A stretch of 64,000 bases of DNA from Mycolicibacterium moriokaense (GCF_003201655.1 NZ_QJJU01000003.1:310001-374000), one strand, 5' to 3'. Counted from the first letter of the stretch, positions 52,374 to 61,606 are shown. Program-made: numbers and translations. Notes: generated from the sequence alone by a model not told the origin.

Positions 52374-53057
52374 GTGAGTCGTCTGATCACGGCAATGGTC
52401 ACGGTTGTCGTTCTTCTCGCCACGGTTGCAGAACACCGAACACCGGTAAGGCACAACGCAACACTGAATCTGGCCGTCTCGGTGAACCACATCGCGGTGG
52501 TCGGTGACTCCTACACGACCGGCGGCGATCTAGGCGGGCTCGGTTCCAAGGGCTGGACGGCTCGGGCGTGGCAGTCGCTGGCCCAACAAGGAGTAGCCAT
52601 CTCGGCCGACGTTGCGGCCGAGGGCGGCGCCGGCTACGGCACTCGCGGGGACCACGGCAGCGTGTTCGAAGACTTGACGGCCGACGCGGTCAAATCGGAC
52701 GACGTGCTGGTGGTGTACTTCGGGTCCCGCAACGACCAGGCCGCCGATCCAACGCAGCTGTCGATTCTGGCGTGGGGCACATTCCAACTCGCTCGGCGCA
52801 CCGCGCCAAACGCGCGTTTCCTCGTAATCGGGCCTCCTTGGCCCACTTCCGATCCGCCCGACGGTGTGCTGCGGATCCGCGACGCCCTGAAATACCAGGC
52901 GGGGGTCGCAGGCGCGACGTTCATCGACCCGATCGCCAACGGGTGGTTCGTCGGCAGGCCGGACTTGATCGGCAAGGATGGAATACATCCGAACGACGCC
53001 GGACACGCGTACATGGCCGACATGATCGCGCCGTTGATCCGTGCCCAGTTGTCCTGA
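52374..53057 (+). CDS. SGNH/GDSL-family secreted esterase
   Basis: The 227-residue protein from GTG 52374 has a signal segment (ITAMVTVVVLLATVAEH) followed by an SGNH domain: VVGDSYTTGGDLGGLG with the catalytic Ser (block I), block II Gly in AAEGGAGYGTRGDHG, block III YFGSRNDQA, and block V KDGIHPNDAGHAYM with Asp and His. It acts outside the membrane. The acyltransferase 3 gene ends 117 bases upstream. This pair resembles the split form of the OafA design, in which membrane transfer and extracellular SGNH steps are on different proteins. Confidence 0.87.
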   Translation: MSRLITAMVTVVVLLATVAEHRTPVRHNATLNLAVSVNHIAVVGDSYTTGGDLGGLGSKGWTARAWQSLAQQGVAISADVAAEGGAGYGTRGDHGSVFEDLTADAVKSDDVLVVYFGSRNDQAADPTQLSILAWGTFQLARRTAPNARFLVIGPPWPTSDPPDGVLRIRDALKYQAGVAGATFIDPIANGWFVGRPDLIGKDGIHPNDAGHAYMADMIAPLIRAQLS

Positions 53058-53073
53058 CGCATCCGTGAAAGAC

Positions 53074-53108
53074 GGTGCCCCGCAAGCCATGTCGGCTTAC
53101 GGGGCGCC
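53074..53108. terminator. Bidirectional hairpin terminator
   Basis: A 15-pair stem (GGTGCCCCGCAAGCC with GGCTTACGGGGCGCC, one G-T pair and one mismatch) closes a 5-base loop ATGTC. It lies between the stop of the SGNH gene (53057) and the stop of katG (53120), so it serves the convergent ends of both genes. No U-run follows, as is common in mycobacteria. Confidence 0.8.
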
Positions 53109-53119
53109 TTCGTAGTCGA

Positions 53120-55303
53120 TCAGGCCAGGTCGAACCTGTCGTTGTTCATCACCTTGACCCAGGCGTTGACGAAGTCCTGCACGAACTTCTCCTTCGCGTC
53201 GTCCTGCGCGTAGACCTCAGCGACGGCACGCAGCACCGAGTTCGAGCCGAAGACCAGGTCGTTGGCGGTCGCTGTCCACTTCTTCTGACCGGAAGCGCGG
53301 TCGGTGCCGTCGTAGACGTTCTCCGCGGACTCCGACACCTTCCACTCCGTGCCCATGTCGAGCAGGTTCACGAAGAAGTCGTTGGTCAGCACGCCCGGCT
53401 TATCGGTGAACACGCCGTGCTTGCTACCTCCGTGGTTGGCGCCGAGGGCACGCAACCCGCCGATGAGCACAGTCAGCTCGGGAGCGGTGGCGTCCAGCAA
53501 GTACGCCTTCTCCAGCAGCAACTTCTCGAGCGGCTGCTTCTCACCTGGCCGGACGTAGTTGCGGAACCCATCGAACCGCGGTTCGAGGACGCCGAACGCC
53601 TCAACATCGGTGTTCTCCTGCGATGCGTCCGTCCGTCCCGGCGCGAACGGCACCGTGACCGCAACCCCGCCGTCCTTCGCGGCCTTCTCGACCGCCGCCG
53701 AACCCGCCAGCACGATCAGATCCGCCAACGACACCTTCTTGCCACCGGCGCCGTTGAACTCCTGCTGGATCTTCTCGAGCACGGGCAGCACCTTCGCCAG
53801 CTCGGACGGCTCGTTGGCCTCCCAGTTTTTCGCCGGCTCGAGGCGTAGCCGCGCGCCGTTGGCACCGCCACGCTTGTCGGTGCTGCGGAAGCTCGCCGCC
53901 GACGACCACGCGGTCTTGACGAGCTGCGGAACCGACAAGCCCGAGTCGAGCACCTTGGCCTTCAGTGCCTTGATGTCCGCCTCGTCGATCAGCGCGCCCT
54001 CGACATCGGGCACTGGGTCCTGCCACAGCTGCGGCTCGGCCACCCACGGCCCCAGGAAGCGGCTGATCGGCCCCATATCGCGGTGCAGCAACTTGTACCA
54101 CGCCTTGGCGAACGCCTCGTTGAGCTCCTCGGGGTGATCGAGCCACCGCCGCGTGATGTCGGCGTAGATGGGAGAGACCCGCATGGAGACGTCGGTGACC
54201 AGCATCGTGGGCTTGCGAGGCGGACCGCCGAACGGATCGGGAATGGTCGCCTCGGCATCCTTGGCTTCGAACTGCCAGGCGCCGGCGGGGCTCTTCACCA
54301 GCTCCCACTCGTTGCCGTACAGAATCTCCAGGTAGGCGTTGCTCCACTGTGTCGGCGTGGGCGTCCACACGACCTCGAGACCACTGGTGATGGAGTCGCC
54401 GGCCTTGCCGGAACCGAACGGGCACTTCCAGCCCAAGCCCTGCTGCTCGATGGGGGCACCCTCAGGCTCGGGGCCCATGCCATCGTCCGGACCCGCGCCG
54501 TGGGTCTTGCCGAGGGTGTGGCCGCCGACAATCAGTGCCGCGGTCTCCTCGTCGTTCATCGCCATCCGGCCGAACGTCTCTTTGATGTCGATGGCGGCGG
54601 CCAGCGGATCCGGCTTGCCCTCCGGGCCTTCGGGATTCACGTAGATCAGGCCCATCGTGGTGGCGCCGTAGCGCTCCTCGAGCTGCCGCGCCGAAGCATC
54701 GGCGCCGGCATAACGCTTGTCGGTACCGAGCCACTCGCCTTCTTCGCCGAAGAGCACCTCCTCGGGCTCCCAGAAGTCGGGACGGCCGAAGGCGAACCCG
54801 AAGGTCTCGAAGCCGGCCGACTCCAGTGCCGCGTTGCCCGCGAACACCAACAGGTCGGCCCACGAGACCTTGTTGCCGTACTTCTTTTTGACCGGCCACA
54901 GCAGGCGGCGCGCCTTGTCGAGGTTGGCGTTGTCGGGCCAGCTGTTGAGCGGGGCGAAGCGCTGCATGCCTTGGCCGGCGCCGCCTCGGCCGTCGAAGAT
55001 GCGGTATGTCCCTGCGGCGTGCCAGGACAGCCGGATCATCAGGCCCGCGTAGCTGCCGTAGTCGGCTGGCCACCAGTCCTGCGAGGTGGTGATCGCCGAG
55101 ATCACGTCGGCCTTGAGGGCGTCCACATCGAGCTTCGCAAATTCCTCGGCGTAGACGAAGTCGTCGCCGAGGGGGTTGCCCTTCGGCGAGTGCGCGTGCA
55201 GCACCGACACGTCGATCTGCTCGGGCCACCAGTCCTGATTCGTCAGCGGTGCGCCGCTCTTTGGCGTGGGCGAATCGATTGCCGGATTCTCGCTATCGGA
55301 CAC
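53120..55303 (-). CDS. katG: Catalase-peroxidase KatG
   Basis: The 727-residue protein from GTG 55303 has Arg91, Trp94 and His95 in [11 protein letters not shown] for the distal heme site. The Trp94-Tyr221-Met247 crosslink residues are all present (Tyr in LIYVNPEG, Met in RMAMN), and proximal His262 is in GGHTLGK. Ser307 in ITSG aligns with M. tuberculosis Ser315 by spacing from Tyr and is wild-type. KatG destroys H2O2 and activates isoniazid. It forms the second gene of furA-katG. The polypurine AAGGAAGGA just before the start is the element known to stabilise the processed katG mRNA. Confidence 0.97.
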   Translation of the reverse strand: MSDSENPAIDSPTPKSGAPLTNQDWWPEQIDVSVLHAHSPKGNPLGDDFVYAEEFAKLDVDALKADVISAITTSQDWWPADYGSYAGLMIRLSWHAAGTYRIFDGRGGAGQGMQRFAPLNSWPDNANLDKARRLLWPVKKKYGNKVSWADLLVFAGNAALESAGFETFGFAFGRPDFWEPEEVLFGEEGEWLGTDKRYAGADASARQLEERYGATTMGLIYVNPEGPEGKPDPLAAAIDIKETFGRMAMNDEETAALIVGGHTLGKTHGAGPDDGMGPEPEGAPIEQQGLGWKCPFGSGKAGDSITSGLEVVWTPTPTQWSNAYLEILYGNEWELVKSPAGAWQFEAKDAEATIPDPFGGPPRKPTMLVTDVSMRVSPIYADITRRWLDHPEELNEAFAKAWYKLLHRDMGPISRFLGPWVAEPQLWQDPVPDVEGALIDEADIKALKAKVLDSGLSVPQLVKTAWSSAASFRSTDKRGGANGARLRLEPAKNWEANEPSELAKVLPVLEKIQQEFNGAGGKKVSLADLIVLAGSAAVEKAAKDGGVAVTVPFAPGRTDASQENTDVEAFGVLEPRFDGFRNYVRPGEKQPLEKLLLEKAYLLDATAPELTVLIGGLRALGANHGGSKHGVFTDKPGVLTNDFFVNLLDMGTEWKVSESAENVYDGTDRASGQKKWTATANDLVFGSNSVLRAVAEVYAQDDAKEKFVQDFVNAWVKVMNNDRFDLA

Positions 55304-55307
55304 GTCG

Positions 55308-55316
55308 TCCTTCCTT
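55308..55316 (-). promoter_or_regulatory. Polypurine ribosome-site/mRNA-stability element before katG
   Basis: On the minus strand AAGGAAGGA lies 4 bases upstream of the katG GTG at 55303. In M. tuberculosis and M. smegmatis a polypurine stretch near the 5' end of the processed katG mRNA stabilises it and acts as the ribosome site. The sequence here fits that description. Confidence 0.6.
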
Positions 55317-55343
55317 ACTTGGGGTGGGTGATTCGGGCTGTGA

Positions 55344-55799
55344 TCACGGTTGTGATCGCGAAACTTGTGATTCTGAACAGTCGGGGCACAGCCCCCAATA
55401 GATGACCTCGGCCTCGTCGAGGACGAATCCATCAAGAGCGCCATCGGGGTCGGACGGGGTCAGGCAGGGGGTCTCGCCGACGGCACAGTCGACGTCGGTG
55501 ATTACGCCACAGTTTCGGCAGACGACGTGGTGGTGGTTGTCTCCGACCCGCGATTCGTAACGCGCGACGGAGCCGGAGGGCTGGATGCGCCGAATCAAAC
55601 CCACGGTGGTCAGAGCGGCGAGCACGTCATAGACCGCTTGCCGCGACACCTCGGGCAGGCCGGAGCGCACCACGCTGAAAAGCGTTTCGGTGTCGGCATG
55701 GGGGTGGGCGTGCACCGCCTCCAGCACTGCCAGCCGGGGGCGCGTCACGCGAAGGTCAGCTGCACGCAGCTGATCCGCGTAATCCTGCGCGGGAGTCAC
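55344..55799 (-). CDS. furA: FurA, Fur-family repressor of katG
   Basis: The 151-residue protein starts with GTG at 55799. Its winged helix holds [49 protein letters not shown]. The metal site is in the C-terminal domain: [19 protein letters not shown] and the last cysteine pair CPDCSES bind regulatory iron and structural zinc. FurA represses its own promoter and katG and responds to iron and peroxide. Forty bases separate it from katG on the same strand. The promoter upstream gives a leaderless message. Confidence 0.96.
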   Translation of the reverse strand: MTPAQDYADQLRAADLRVTRPRLAVLEAVHAHPHADTETLFSVVRSGLPEVSRQAVYDVLAALTTVGLIRRIQPSGSVARYESRVGDNHHHVVCRNCGVITDVDCAVGETPCLTPSDPDGALDGFVLDEAEVIYWGLCPDCSESQVSRSQP

Positions 55800-55805
55800 G
55801 AGACC

Positions 55806-55834
55806 AATATCGTCCCTTTTCTGGAATCAGTCAA
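55806..55834 (-). promoter_or_regulatory. furA promoter, leaderless
   Basis: On the minus strand a -35 TTGACT (55829-55834) and a -10 GATATT (55806-55811) are spaced 17 bases apart. The start site expected about 6-7 bases after the -10 falls at or next to the GTG at 55799. The AT-rich spacer is where FurA would bind. This is the known arrangement of mycobacterial furA promoters. Confidence 0.75.
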
Positions 55835-55954
55835 GTCTTTCTGACATGAATTTTCGGCGCTCTGGACAGAAGAAAGAATCGCGTCGATTTGATGCCTCCC
55901 GCCGCCAAGCTCCTTGCGGCAGTGTGTCGGCAACATCAGTAATACGCGAATCAT

Positions 55955-55983
55955 CCGGCCGCGCAATGCAACAGCGCGGCCGG
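55955..55983 (+). other. Strong hairpin in the leader of the sulfonate operon
   Basis: CCGGCCGCGC and GCGCGGCCGG form a perfect 10-pair stem with a 9-base loop AATGCAACA. The hairpin sits 37-65 bases before the first ABC gene (56020) and about 155 bases from the divergent furA start. It has no U-run. It may be an attenuator or protein site in the 5' leader; it could also be a terminator of upstream noise. Confidence 0.5.
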
Positions 55984-56019
55984 CCGATGGACGATGGACG
56001 CAGGCCAGGAAGGCATGCA

Positions 56020-56892
56020 ATGACCCTACTTGCGCCACCAGCGGAGACCGCGACACCGGCGTCGCCGCCGCGTGACGTGTTTCTACCAAGCGATTCCCGG
56101 CGGCAGTCCCTATTCGGCAGTCTGCGCCGTCGGGTGCGCTGGCCGCTGGGGGTCTACACAACCCCGGTGGTGATCCTGTTCGTGTGGGAGGTCCTCGCGC
56201 AGACCGGGGTGCTCAAGCCGACGTACGCACCGGCGCCAACCGAGATCCTCGGCACAACGGTGGAGCTATGGAGGGACGGGGTCCTCGGTCCCGATCTGGC
56301 GATCTCGTTGCAGCGGGCGGGGATTGGTCTCGCGATCGGCTTGACCGTCGGCATCTTGGCCGGCGTGCTCGGCGGTTTTCTGCGCACCGGCGAGTATGTA
56401 TTCAACGGTGTCGCGCAGATCCTGAACACGGTCCCGTTGCTCGCCGTGCTGCCGCTGTTCGTCGTGTGGTTCGGTATCGATGAGCTGACGAAGGTCTTGC
56501 TGATCGCCTTCGGAGCAGGCGTGCCGATGTACCTCAACCTGTTCGCGGCGATACGTGGCGTCGACCAACGGCTGATCGAGATGGCGCGCACCACGGGTGC
56601 AGGCGCTTGGCGGGTGGTCACCCGCGTGCTCGTACCCGGCGCAATTCCCGGATTCCTGGTCGGCCTTCGCTTTTCGCTGGCCTACAGCATTCTTGGGCTG
56701 GTAGCCGCCGAGACGGTCAACGCCGACGAGGGGCTTGGATTCCTGATCACCCAAGCTCAGACCTACCTGCAGACCAACAAGGTCTTCGTCGGGCTGGTCA
56801 TCTACTCGATCCTCGGCCTTCTCGCCGACCAGGTCGTCCGGACCCTCGAGCGTGTGCTGCTGCGGTGGCGACCGAGCTATGAGGCCGTGTGA
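56020..56892 (+). CDS. ABC transporter permease, sulfonate/taurine type
   Basis: The 290-residue protein from the ATG at 56020 has six helices. GIGLAIGLTVGILAGVLGGFLRTGEYVFNGVAQILNTVPLLAVLPLFVVWFG is typical of SsuC/TauC permeases, and AARTTGAG-like EMARTTGAGAWRVVTRVLVPGAIPGFLVGLRF is the EAA loop that docks the ATPase. It imports a sulfonate- or sulfide-type solute across the inner membrane. A longer frame from 55846 would run through the hairpin and is rejected. Its 3' end overlaps the ATPase start by 4 bases. Confidence 0.9.
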   Translation: MTLLAPPAETATPASPPRDVFLPSDSRRQSLFGSLRRRVRWPLGVYTTPVVILFVWEVLAQTGVLKPTYAPAPTEILGTTVELWRDGVLGPDLAISLQRAGIGLAIGLTVGILAGVLGGFLRTGEYVFNGVAQILNTVPLLAVLPLFVVWFGIDELTKVLLIAFGAGVPMYLNLFAAIRGVDQRLIEMARTTGAGAWRVVTRVLVPGAIPGFLVGLRFSLAYSILGLVAAETVNADEGLGFLITQAQTYLQTNKVFVGLVIYSILGLLADQVVRTLERVLLRWRPSYEAV

Positions 56893-57620
56893 CCACCGCG
56901 ACTGACGCCGCGCCGCGCACGCAGACGGGTGTTCTCGTTTCGCAGGTCATCCGCAGGTTCGGTGATCGTACCGTCCTGGATCATCTCGACCTCACGATCG
57001 ACGACGACGAACTCGTCGTCCTGCTCGGACCATCCGGTTGCGGCAAGAGCACGCTACTTCGGCTGCTGGCGGGGTTGGACAGACCCGACGGCGGCCGCAT
57101 CGAGGTGTCCGCCAACCGAGCGATCGTGTTCCAGGGTGACCGGCTATTGCCGTGGCAACGCGTTCTCCGCAACGTCACGCTGGGCCTGCATGGACCGGAC
57201 GCGGACGAGCGTGCACGCAAAGCGCTGGCAGAAGTGAATCTGGCTGGTCGCGAAAAGGCTTGGCCCAAACAACTTTCCGGGGGAGAGGCGCAGCGGGTCG
57301 CATTGGCCCGTGCCCTGGTTTCGGAGCCGGAGCTGGTGCTGCTCGACGAACCGTTCGCGGCGCTGGACGCGATCACCAGGTTGCGAATGCACGACTTGGT
57401 TCGCGAGCTCCGCCGCAAACACCACGCATCCATGCTGCTCGTGACCCACGACGTCGACGAAGCCATCGCACTCGCAGACCGGATCGTGGTCATGGCCGAC
57501 GGACGAATCGGCGATGCGCACGCCGTGCGGCTCTCGCCGGCCGATCGGGAGGCGAGCGTCGCTCGTGAGCACCTCCGCGCAGCCCTGTTGGCAGACCTCG
57601 GACTTGCCAGCCGGCACTGA
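56889..57620 (+). CDS. ABC transporter ATP-binding protein, sulfonate/nitrate type
   Basis: The 243-residue protein starts with GTG 56889, overlapping the permease stop. It carries Walker A LLGPSGCGKSTLL, the Q-loop in AIVFQGDRLLPWQRV, the signature LSGGEAQRVALARAL, Walker B LVLLDEPFAALD and the H-loop VTHDVDEA. It matches SsuB/TauB. It drives import by the permease and the lipoprotein encoded next. Confidence 0.92.
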   Translation: MTTATDAAPRTQTGVLVSQVIRRFGDRTVLDHLDLTIDDDELVVLLGPSGCGKSTLLRLLAGLDRPDGGRIEVSANRAIVFQGDRLLPWQRVLRNVTLGLHGPDADERARKALAEVNLAGREKAWPKQLSGGEAQRVALARALVSEPELVLLDEPFAALDAITRLRMHDLVRELRRKHHASMLLVTHDVDEAIALADRIVVMADGRIGDAHAVRLSPADREASVAREHLRAALLADLGLASRH

Positions 57621-57656
57621 ACTCACCACTCATTCCATCACCGCTCAGGAGAAGTA

Positions 57657-58703
57657 ATGCCCTACAAACATTTTCGACTCACACTCGCCGCCGTACTACT
57701 CACTGCCACGAGCGTCCTTGCCTCCTGCTCGTCATCGAAAGCGCCTGACGCCCCGTTGAGCAGTGCGGGTGGCTCGTCCCCGAACAGCCATCCCGAGTGG
57801 AGTCAGTACACCTTCACCATCGGCGACAACGGCGGCGACGGCAACGAGGAACTGGCGAAGATCAGCGGTGTGTTCGATGACGCGCCCTACAAGGTCAAGT
57901 TCGCCAGGTTTGACTACGGTCCGCCGCTGGTGCAGGCCGCCGCGACCGGCGACATCGACCTCGGTTCGGTGGGTGACGTTCCGCCGATCACCGGGGCGGC
58001 AAAGCAATTCGGTTTCAAAATCGTCGCCGTGCAGCGCGGCGCCGACGCGACGAAGGCCCCCGAGAACATCATCGTGCCGAAGGACTCACCGATCCAGACT
58101 CTGACCGACCTCAAGGGTAAGAGGATCGCTGTCCCGCAAGGCAGCTCTGCTCATGGCTTAGCCCTGCTCGCCCTCAAGAGCGTCGGCCTGGGCCCCAAGG
58201 ACGTCGAGCTCGTCTACCTCAGCCCGGCGGCCGGCGGCACGGCGTTCAACACCGGCAAGGTGGATGCTTGGTCCATCTGGAATCCGCAATCGGCGCTCGC
58301 AGTGAGTGACGGTGCCCGGATCATCGCCAAGGGCGTACCGCCGATCGACCAGGTCAACAATTACTACGTGGCGAGCGAGAAGTCGCTCAACGACCCGAGC
58401 CGGCGCGCCGCCTTGGCCGATGTTCTTACCCGCGTTGCCCGCGAATTCAACTGGGCCCAGCAGAATCCCGACCAGTACGCGAAGGCCATCGCCAAAGAGA
58501 CAGGGGTTTCCCTCGAGGACGCGAGAACGACCGTCGACGCCTACCCGTTCAAGATCACACAGTTCCTCCACGAAGACCTCAAGGCCGAGCAGGCCCTCAG
58601 TGACGCCTTCTTCGAGGCAGGCGAGATCACTAAGAAGGTCGACGTCAACACCATCTATGGCAACCTTCTGCCCGACGGCTTCGACAGCACGAAGGTGACG
58701 TGA
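57657..58703 (+). CDS. ABC transporter substrate-binding lipoprotein, sulfonate type
   Basis: The 348-residue protein has a signal peptide with lipobox LASC (Cys 24), so it is a lipoprotein. The mature part has ARFDYGPPLVQAAATGDIDLGSVGDVPPITGAAK and KRIAVPQGSSAHGLALLALKSVGL, typical of SsuA/TauA periplasmic sulfonate-binding proteins. It captures the ligand for the two transport genes just before it. The order permease, ATPase, binding protein is the reverse of the common SsuA-first order. Confidence 0.92.
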   Translation: MPYKHFRLTLAAVLLTATSVLASCSSSKAPDAPLSSAGGSSPNSHPEWSQYTFTIGDNGGDGNEELAKISGVFDDAPYKVKFARFDYGPPLVQAAATGDIDLGSVGDVPPITGAAKQFGFKIVAVQRGADATKAPENIIVPKDSPIQTLTDLKGKRIAVPQGSSAHGLALLALKSVGLGPKDVELVYLSPAAGGTAFNTGKVDAWSIWNPQSALAVSDGARIIAKGVPPIDQVNNYYVASEKSLNDPSRRAALADVLTRVAREFNWAQQNPDQYAKAIAKETGVSLEDARTTVDAYPFKITQFLHEDLKAEQALSDAFFEAGEITKKVDVNTIYGNLLPDGFDSTKVT

Positions 58704-60061
58704 TGAGCCGCTCGCGGCGTGAGCTGCATCTCAACGCGTTCCTCATGGAGGCCGGCCACCATGAGGCGGCGTGGCGGCTGCCGGAGAGCAATCCGCGTGC
58801 CGACTTCGACCTTGGGCACTGGATCGAACTGGCCCAGCTGGCGGAGAGCGCGAAGTTCGACTCGTTGTTCCTCGCCGACGGTCCGGCGCTGACCGGTACC
58901 GGCGAGTTCCGTCCGCCCGGGCAGCTCGAGCCGCTGACCCTGCTGACCGCCCTGTCGCAGCACACCACCCGGATCGGGTTGATCGCGACGGTGTCATCGA
59001 CATACAACGAGCCGTACAACCTGGCGCGCAGGCTGGCGTCGGTCGATCACGTGAGCGGCGGGCGCGCCGGCTGGAATATCGTCACCTCCGCGACTCCGGA
59101 AGAAGCTGCGAACTTCGGCCTAAACAACCGTCTGGACCATTCGTCGCGGTACGTGCGCGCCGACGAGTTCCTCAACGTCGCAAAGGCGTTGTGGGACAGC
59201 TGGGAAACCGATGCCGTTCTCGCCGACAAGTCGTCGGGCCGCTACGCGGACGTATCGCGTCTGCACGCTATCGACCACGACGGCGATCACTTCAAGGTCG
59301 CAGGCCCTCTGAACGTGCAGCGGCCGCCGCAGGGCCACCCGCTGCTGGTTCAGGCGGGGTCGTCTGATGACGGCAAGAACTTCGCCGCCAACCATGCGGA
59401 AGCCATCTTCACCGCCCACCAGACATACGAGCGCGCCTCGGACTTCTACGGCAACATCAAGTCGCGGACGGCGGCGGCTCGTCGTGACCCCGATGGTGTG
59501 CTCGTCCTTCCCGGCATCGTGCCGATCATCGGCTCGACCGAGCACGAAGCACAGGAACTGGCACGGCAACTGGACGAACTTCGAGTCCCGGAATACGGGC
59601 TGTGGCAGTTGGCCAACATCCTGGAGACCGACACATCGGCGTTCGACCTTGACAACCCGCTGCCCGACTTCGTCTTTGCGCGCCCGAAACTCGAAGGCGC
59701 CCAGAGCCGTTCAGACCTCATCCTCGAGCTGGCGCAGCGCGAGAGGCTGACTGTCCGCGAGATACTTTCGCGACTGGGCGGCGGACGCGGCCACTTCACC
59801 TTCGTCGGTACGCCCGATCAGGTGGTGGACACCATCGTTGCTTGGTTCGAGGGCGGGGCCGCCGATGGGTTCAACATCATGGCCGCGGCGCTGCCGTCCG
59901 GACTGGAGACCTTCATCGACCATGTGCTGCCAATCCTGCGGCGCAAGGGACTGTTTCGTGAGGAATACACCGGCAGCACGCTCCGGGAGCACTACGGCCT
60001 GCCTGTGCCGACCAGCAGATTCCGCGCCGACGATGCAGACTTCCAGTGTGAGATTTCCTGA
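58700..60061 (+). CDS. FMN-dependent monooxygenase of the NtaA/SnaA/DmoA group
   Basis: The 453-residue protein (GTG 58700 or ATG 58703, overlapping the stop of the previous gene) is a luciferase-like barrel. RRELHLNAFLMEAGHHEAAWRLP, then ARRLASVDHVSGGRAGWNIVTSATPEEAANFGLN and HPLLVQAGSSDDGKNFAA are the NtaA/DmoA-type hallmarks. These enzymes use FMNH2 from a separate flavin reductase to cleave C-S or C-N bonds, such as dimethylsulfide, dibenzothiophene sulfone or nitrilotriacetate. No flavin reductase gene is present in the run. Linked to a sulfonate importer, it likely releases sulfite or a thiol for sulfur supply. Confidence 0.9.
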   Translation: MMSRSRRELHLNAFLMEAGHHEAAWRLPESNPRADFDLGHWIELAQLAESAKFDSLFLADGPALTGTGEFRPPGQLEPLTLLTALSQHTTRIGLIATVSSTYNEPYNLARRLASVDHVSGGRAGWNIVTSATPEEAANFGLNNRLDHSSRYVRADEFLNVAKALWDSWETDAVLADKSSGRYADVSRLHAIDHDGDHFKVAGPLNVQRPPQGHPLLVQAGSSDDGKNFAANHAEAIFTAHQTYERASDFYGNIKSRTAAARRDPDGVLVLPGIVPIIGSTEHEAQELARQLDELRVPEYGLWQLANILETDTSAFDLDNPLPDFVFARPKLEGAQSRSDLILELAQRERLTVREILSRLGGGRGHFTFVGTPDQVVDTIVAWFEGGAADGFNIMAAALPSGLETFIDHVLPILRRKGLFREEYTGSTLREHYGLPVPTSRFRADDADFQCEIS

Positions 60062-60800
60062 CAAGGCTGCACCCGCGCTGTCGATCAATGGCCTTCGCAA
60101 GGTCTACCGCGGCGGCTTCACCGCGGTGTCGGACCTCGATCTGGAACTCGACGACGGCGCATTCTTCGGTCTGCTCGGCCCCAATGGAGCGGGCAAGACC
60201 ACGCTTATCGGCTCGGTGTGCAACATCGTCAAGCCGACTGCGGGTGAGCTGACCGTCTTCGGCCACGACTACCGAACAAGGGAGGCCCGGCGCCTCATCG
60301 GCCTCGCCGAGCAGGAGATCAACGTCGACCGATTCCTCTCGGTCCGGCAACTGCTGATCTATCACGCCGGCTATCACGGCATCGGACGCCGGGAGGCGGT
60401 GCGCCGTGCCGATGAACTGCTGGAGTTGTTCGGGCTCGGGGCGAAGGCCCACGGGCGGGCATACGAATTGTCCGGCGGTATGCAGCGCCGCCTCGTCATT
60501 GCTCGCGCCCTGACGCACCGACCGCGGCTGTTGATCCTCGACGAACCGACTGCAGGGGTCGACGTCGAATTGCGTTCGGAGATTTGGAGATTGCTCAAGG
60601 GGCTCAACGCTGCGGGAACGACGATACTGCTGACCACCCACTACCTTCAGGAAGCCGAGACGTTGTGCGACGAGATCGCGCTCATCGCGGCCGGGCGGAT
60701 CGTGGACCGCGGGTCGGCGGTGTCCCTGCGTGATCGCTATGAGGCGCGGGACATCTCGGAGGTTTACGCCAGGGTCATTGCGGCGAAAGCCACCCCATGA
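60048..60800 (+). CDS. ABC-2-type exporter ATP-binding protein
   Basis: From GTG 60048 (14 bases inside the previous gene) the protein is 250 residues. It has Walker A LLGPNGAGKTTLIGS, signature LSGGMQRRLVIARAL, Walker B LLILDEPTAGVD and H-loop TTHYLQEA. GPNGAGKTT and the DPTAGVD-type sequence mark the exporter (DrrA/NodI) class, not the importer class. It joins with the following ABC-2 permease. The overlap with the monooxygenase indicates coupled translation. Confidence 0.9.
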   Translation: MRFPDKAAPALSINGLRKVYRGGFTAVSDLDLELDDGAFFGLLGPNGAGKTTLIGSVCNIVKPTAGELTVFGHDYRTREARRLIGLAEQEINVDRFLSVRQLLIYHAGYHGIGRREAVRRADELLELFGLGAKAHGRAYELSGGMQRRLVIARALTHRPRLLILDEPTAGVDVELRSEIWRLLKGLNAAGTTILLTTHYLQEAETLCDEIALIAAGRIVDRGSAVSLRDRYEARDISEVYARVIAAKATP

Positions 60801-61606
60801 GCGGCGTTGAGGCCCCGGCGATCAGACCGTACGACGAACCGTTTCGCGCCGAGCGTCCCCCATTCCTCTGGCTCGCCGAGCGAGAGGTGTTGCGATTCCT
60901 CAACATCTGGCAGTATTCGATCGCAGGCCCTGTGCTGTCCACCATCCTGTTCGTCGTCGTGTTCGGCTCGGTGTTGGGGCGCCATGTCGACTCGACCGGC
61001 GCCGTTCCCTACGGCCAGTTCATCGTTCCCGGGCTGTTCGCTCAGGCGATCCTGAACGTCGGATTCTTCAACGGCACAACGAGTTTGTTCGAGGCGCGCC
61101 GCGATAAGTACATCAACGATGTCTTCGCCAGTCCGCTGCGATGGTGGGAGATCAACGCGGCCCTCGTCACCGGTGGAGTCGCACGCGGAGTGATCGTCGG
61201 CGCCGGCGTCCTCGCGATCAGCGCGCCGTTGACCCACGGTGGGGTGGCCCGTCCCGTGGTGTTCGTATTCGGCACCCTCGGAGTGCTCATGGTCGCGGCG
61301 CAGACCGGCGTGATTGCAGGCAGTCTGGCCAAATCCCTTGACCACGTGTACGCGATGGAGTCGATCATCCTGCTGCCGCTCGGATTCCTCGGCGGCATCT
61401 TCTACTCCGTCCGGCAGCTGCCACCCGTCTGGGACGTCGTGAGCCAGATCAACCCGGTCTTCTGGCTGGTTCAGGTCGAGCGGATCGGTATAGTGGGAAG
61501 CGGCGACGTCAGCGCCGCATCGGCACTGGCCGTGGTGTGGGTACTGGCACTGGCGCTTTCGGTCTGGTCGGCGATCATTTTCGGTACGAACCGCCTCAAG
61601 GCGTGA
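60797..61606 (+). CDS. ABC-2-type exporter permease
   Basis: The 269-residue protein has six helices and the typical NodJ/DrrB sequence FIVPGLFAQAILNVGFFNGTTSLFEARRDKYINDVFASPLRWWEI. The later helices run SIILLPLGFLGGIFYSVRQLPPVW. Its ATG overlaps the ATPase stop as ATGA. It exports a small hydrophobic compound or lipid; none is identifiable. It is the last gene of six that are overlapping or nearly so on this strand. Confidence 0.9.
   Translation: MSGVEAPAIRPYDEPFRAERPPFLWLAEREVLRFLNIWQYSIAGPVLSTILFVVVFGSVLGRHVDSTGAVPYGQFIVPGLFAQAILNVGFFNGTTSLFEARRDKYINDVFASPLRWWEINAALVTGGVARGVIVGAGVLAISAPLTHGGVARPVVFVFGTLGVLMVAAQTGVIAGSLAKSLDHVYAMESIILLPLGFLGGIFYSVRQLPPVWDVVSQINPVFWLVQVERIGIVGSGDVSAASALAVVWVLALALSVWSAIIFGTNRLKA

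Noticed and set aside
53300-55300. Possible resistance-type change in KatG at the Ser315 position
   Set aside because: By spacing from the crosslink Tyr the aligned residue is Ser307 in ITSG, which is wild-type.
54083-55405. 440-residue open frame on the plus strand inside katG
   Set aside because: Antisense to katG, composition rich in Gly, Val and Arg, no motif.
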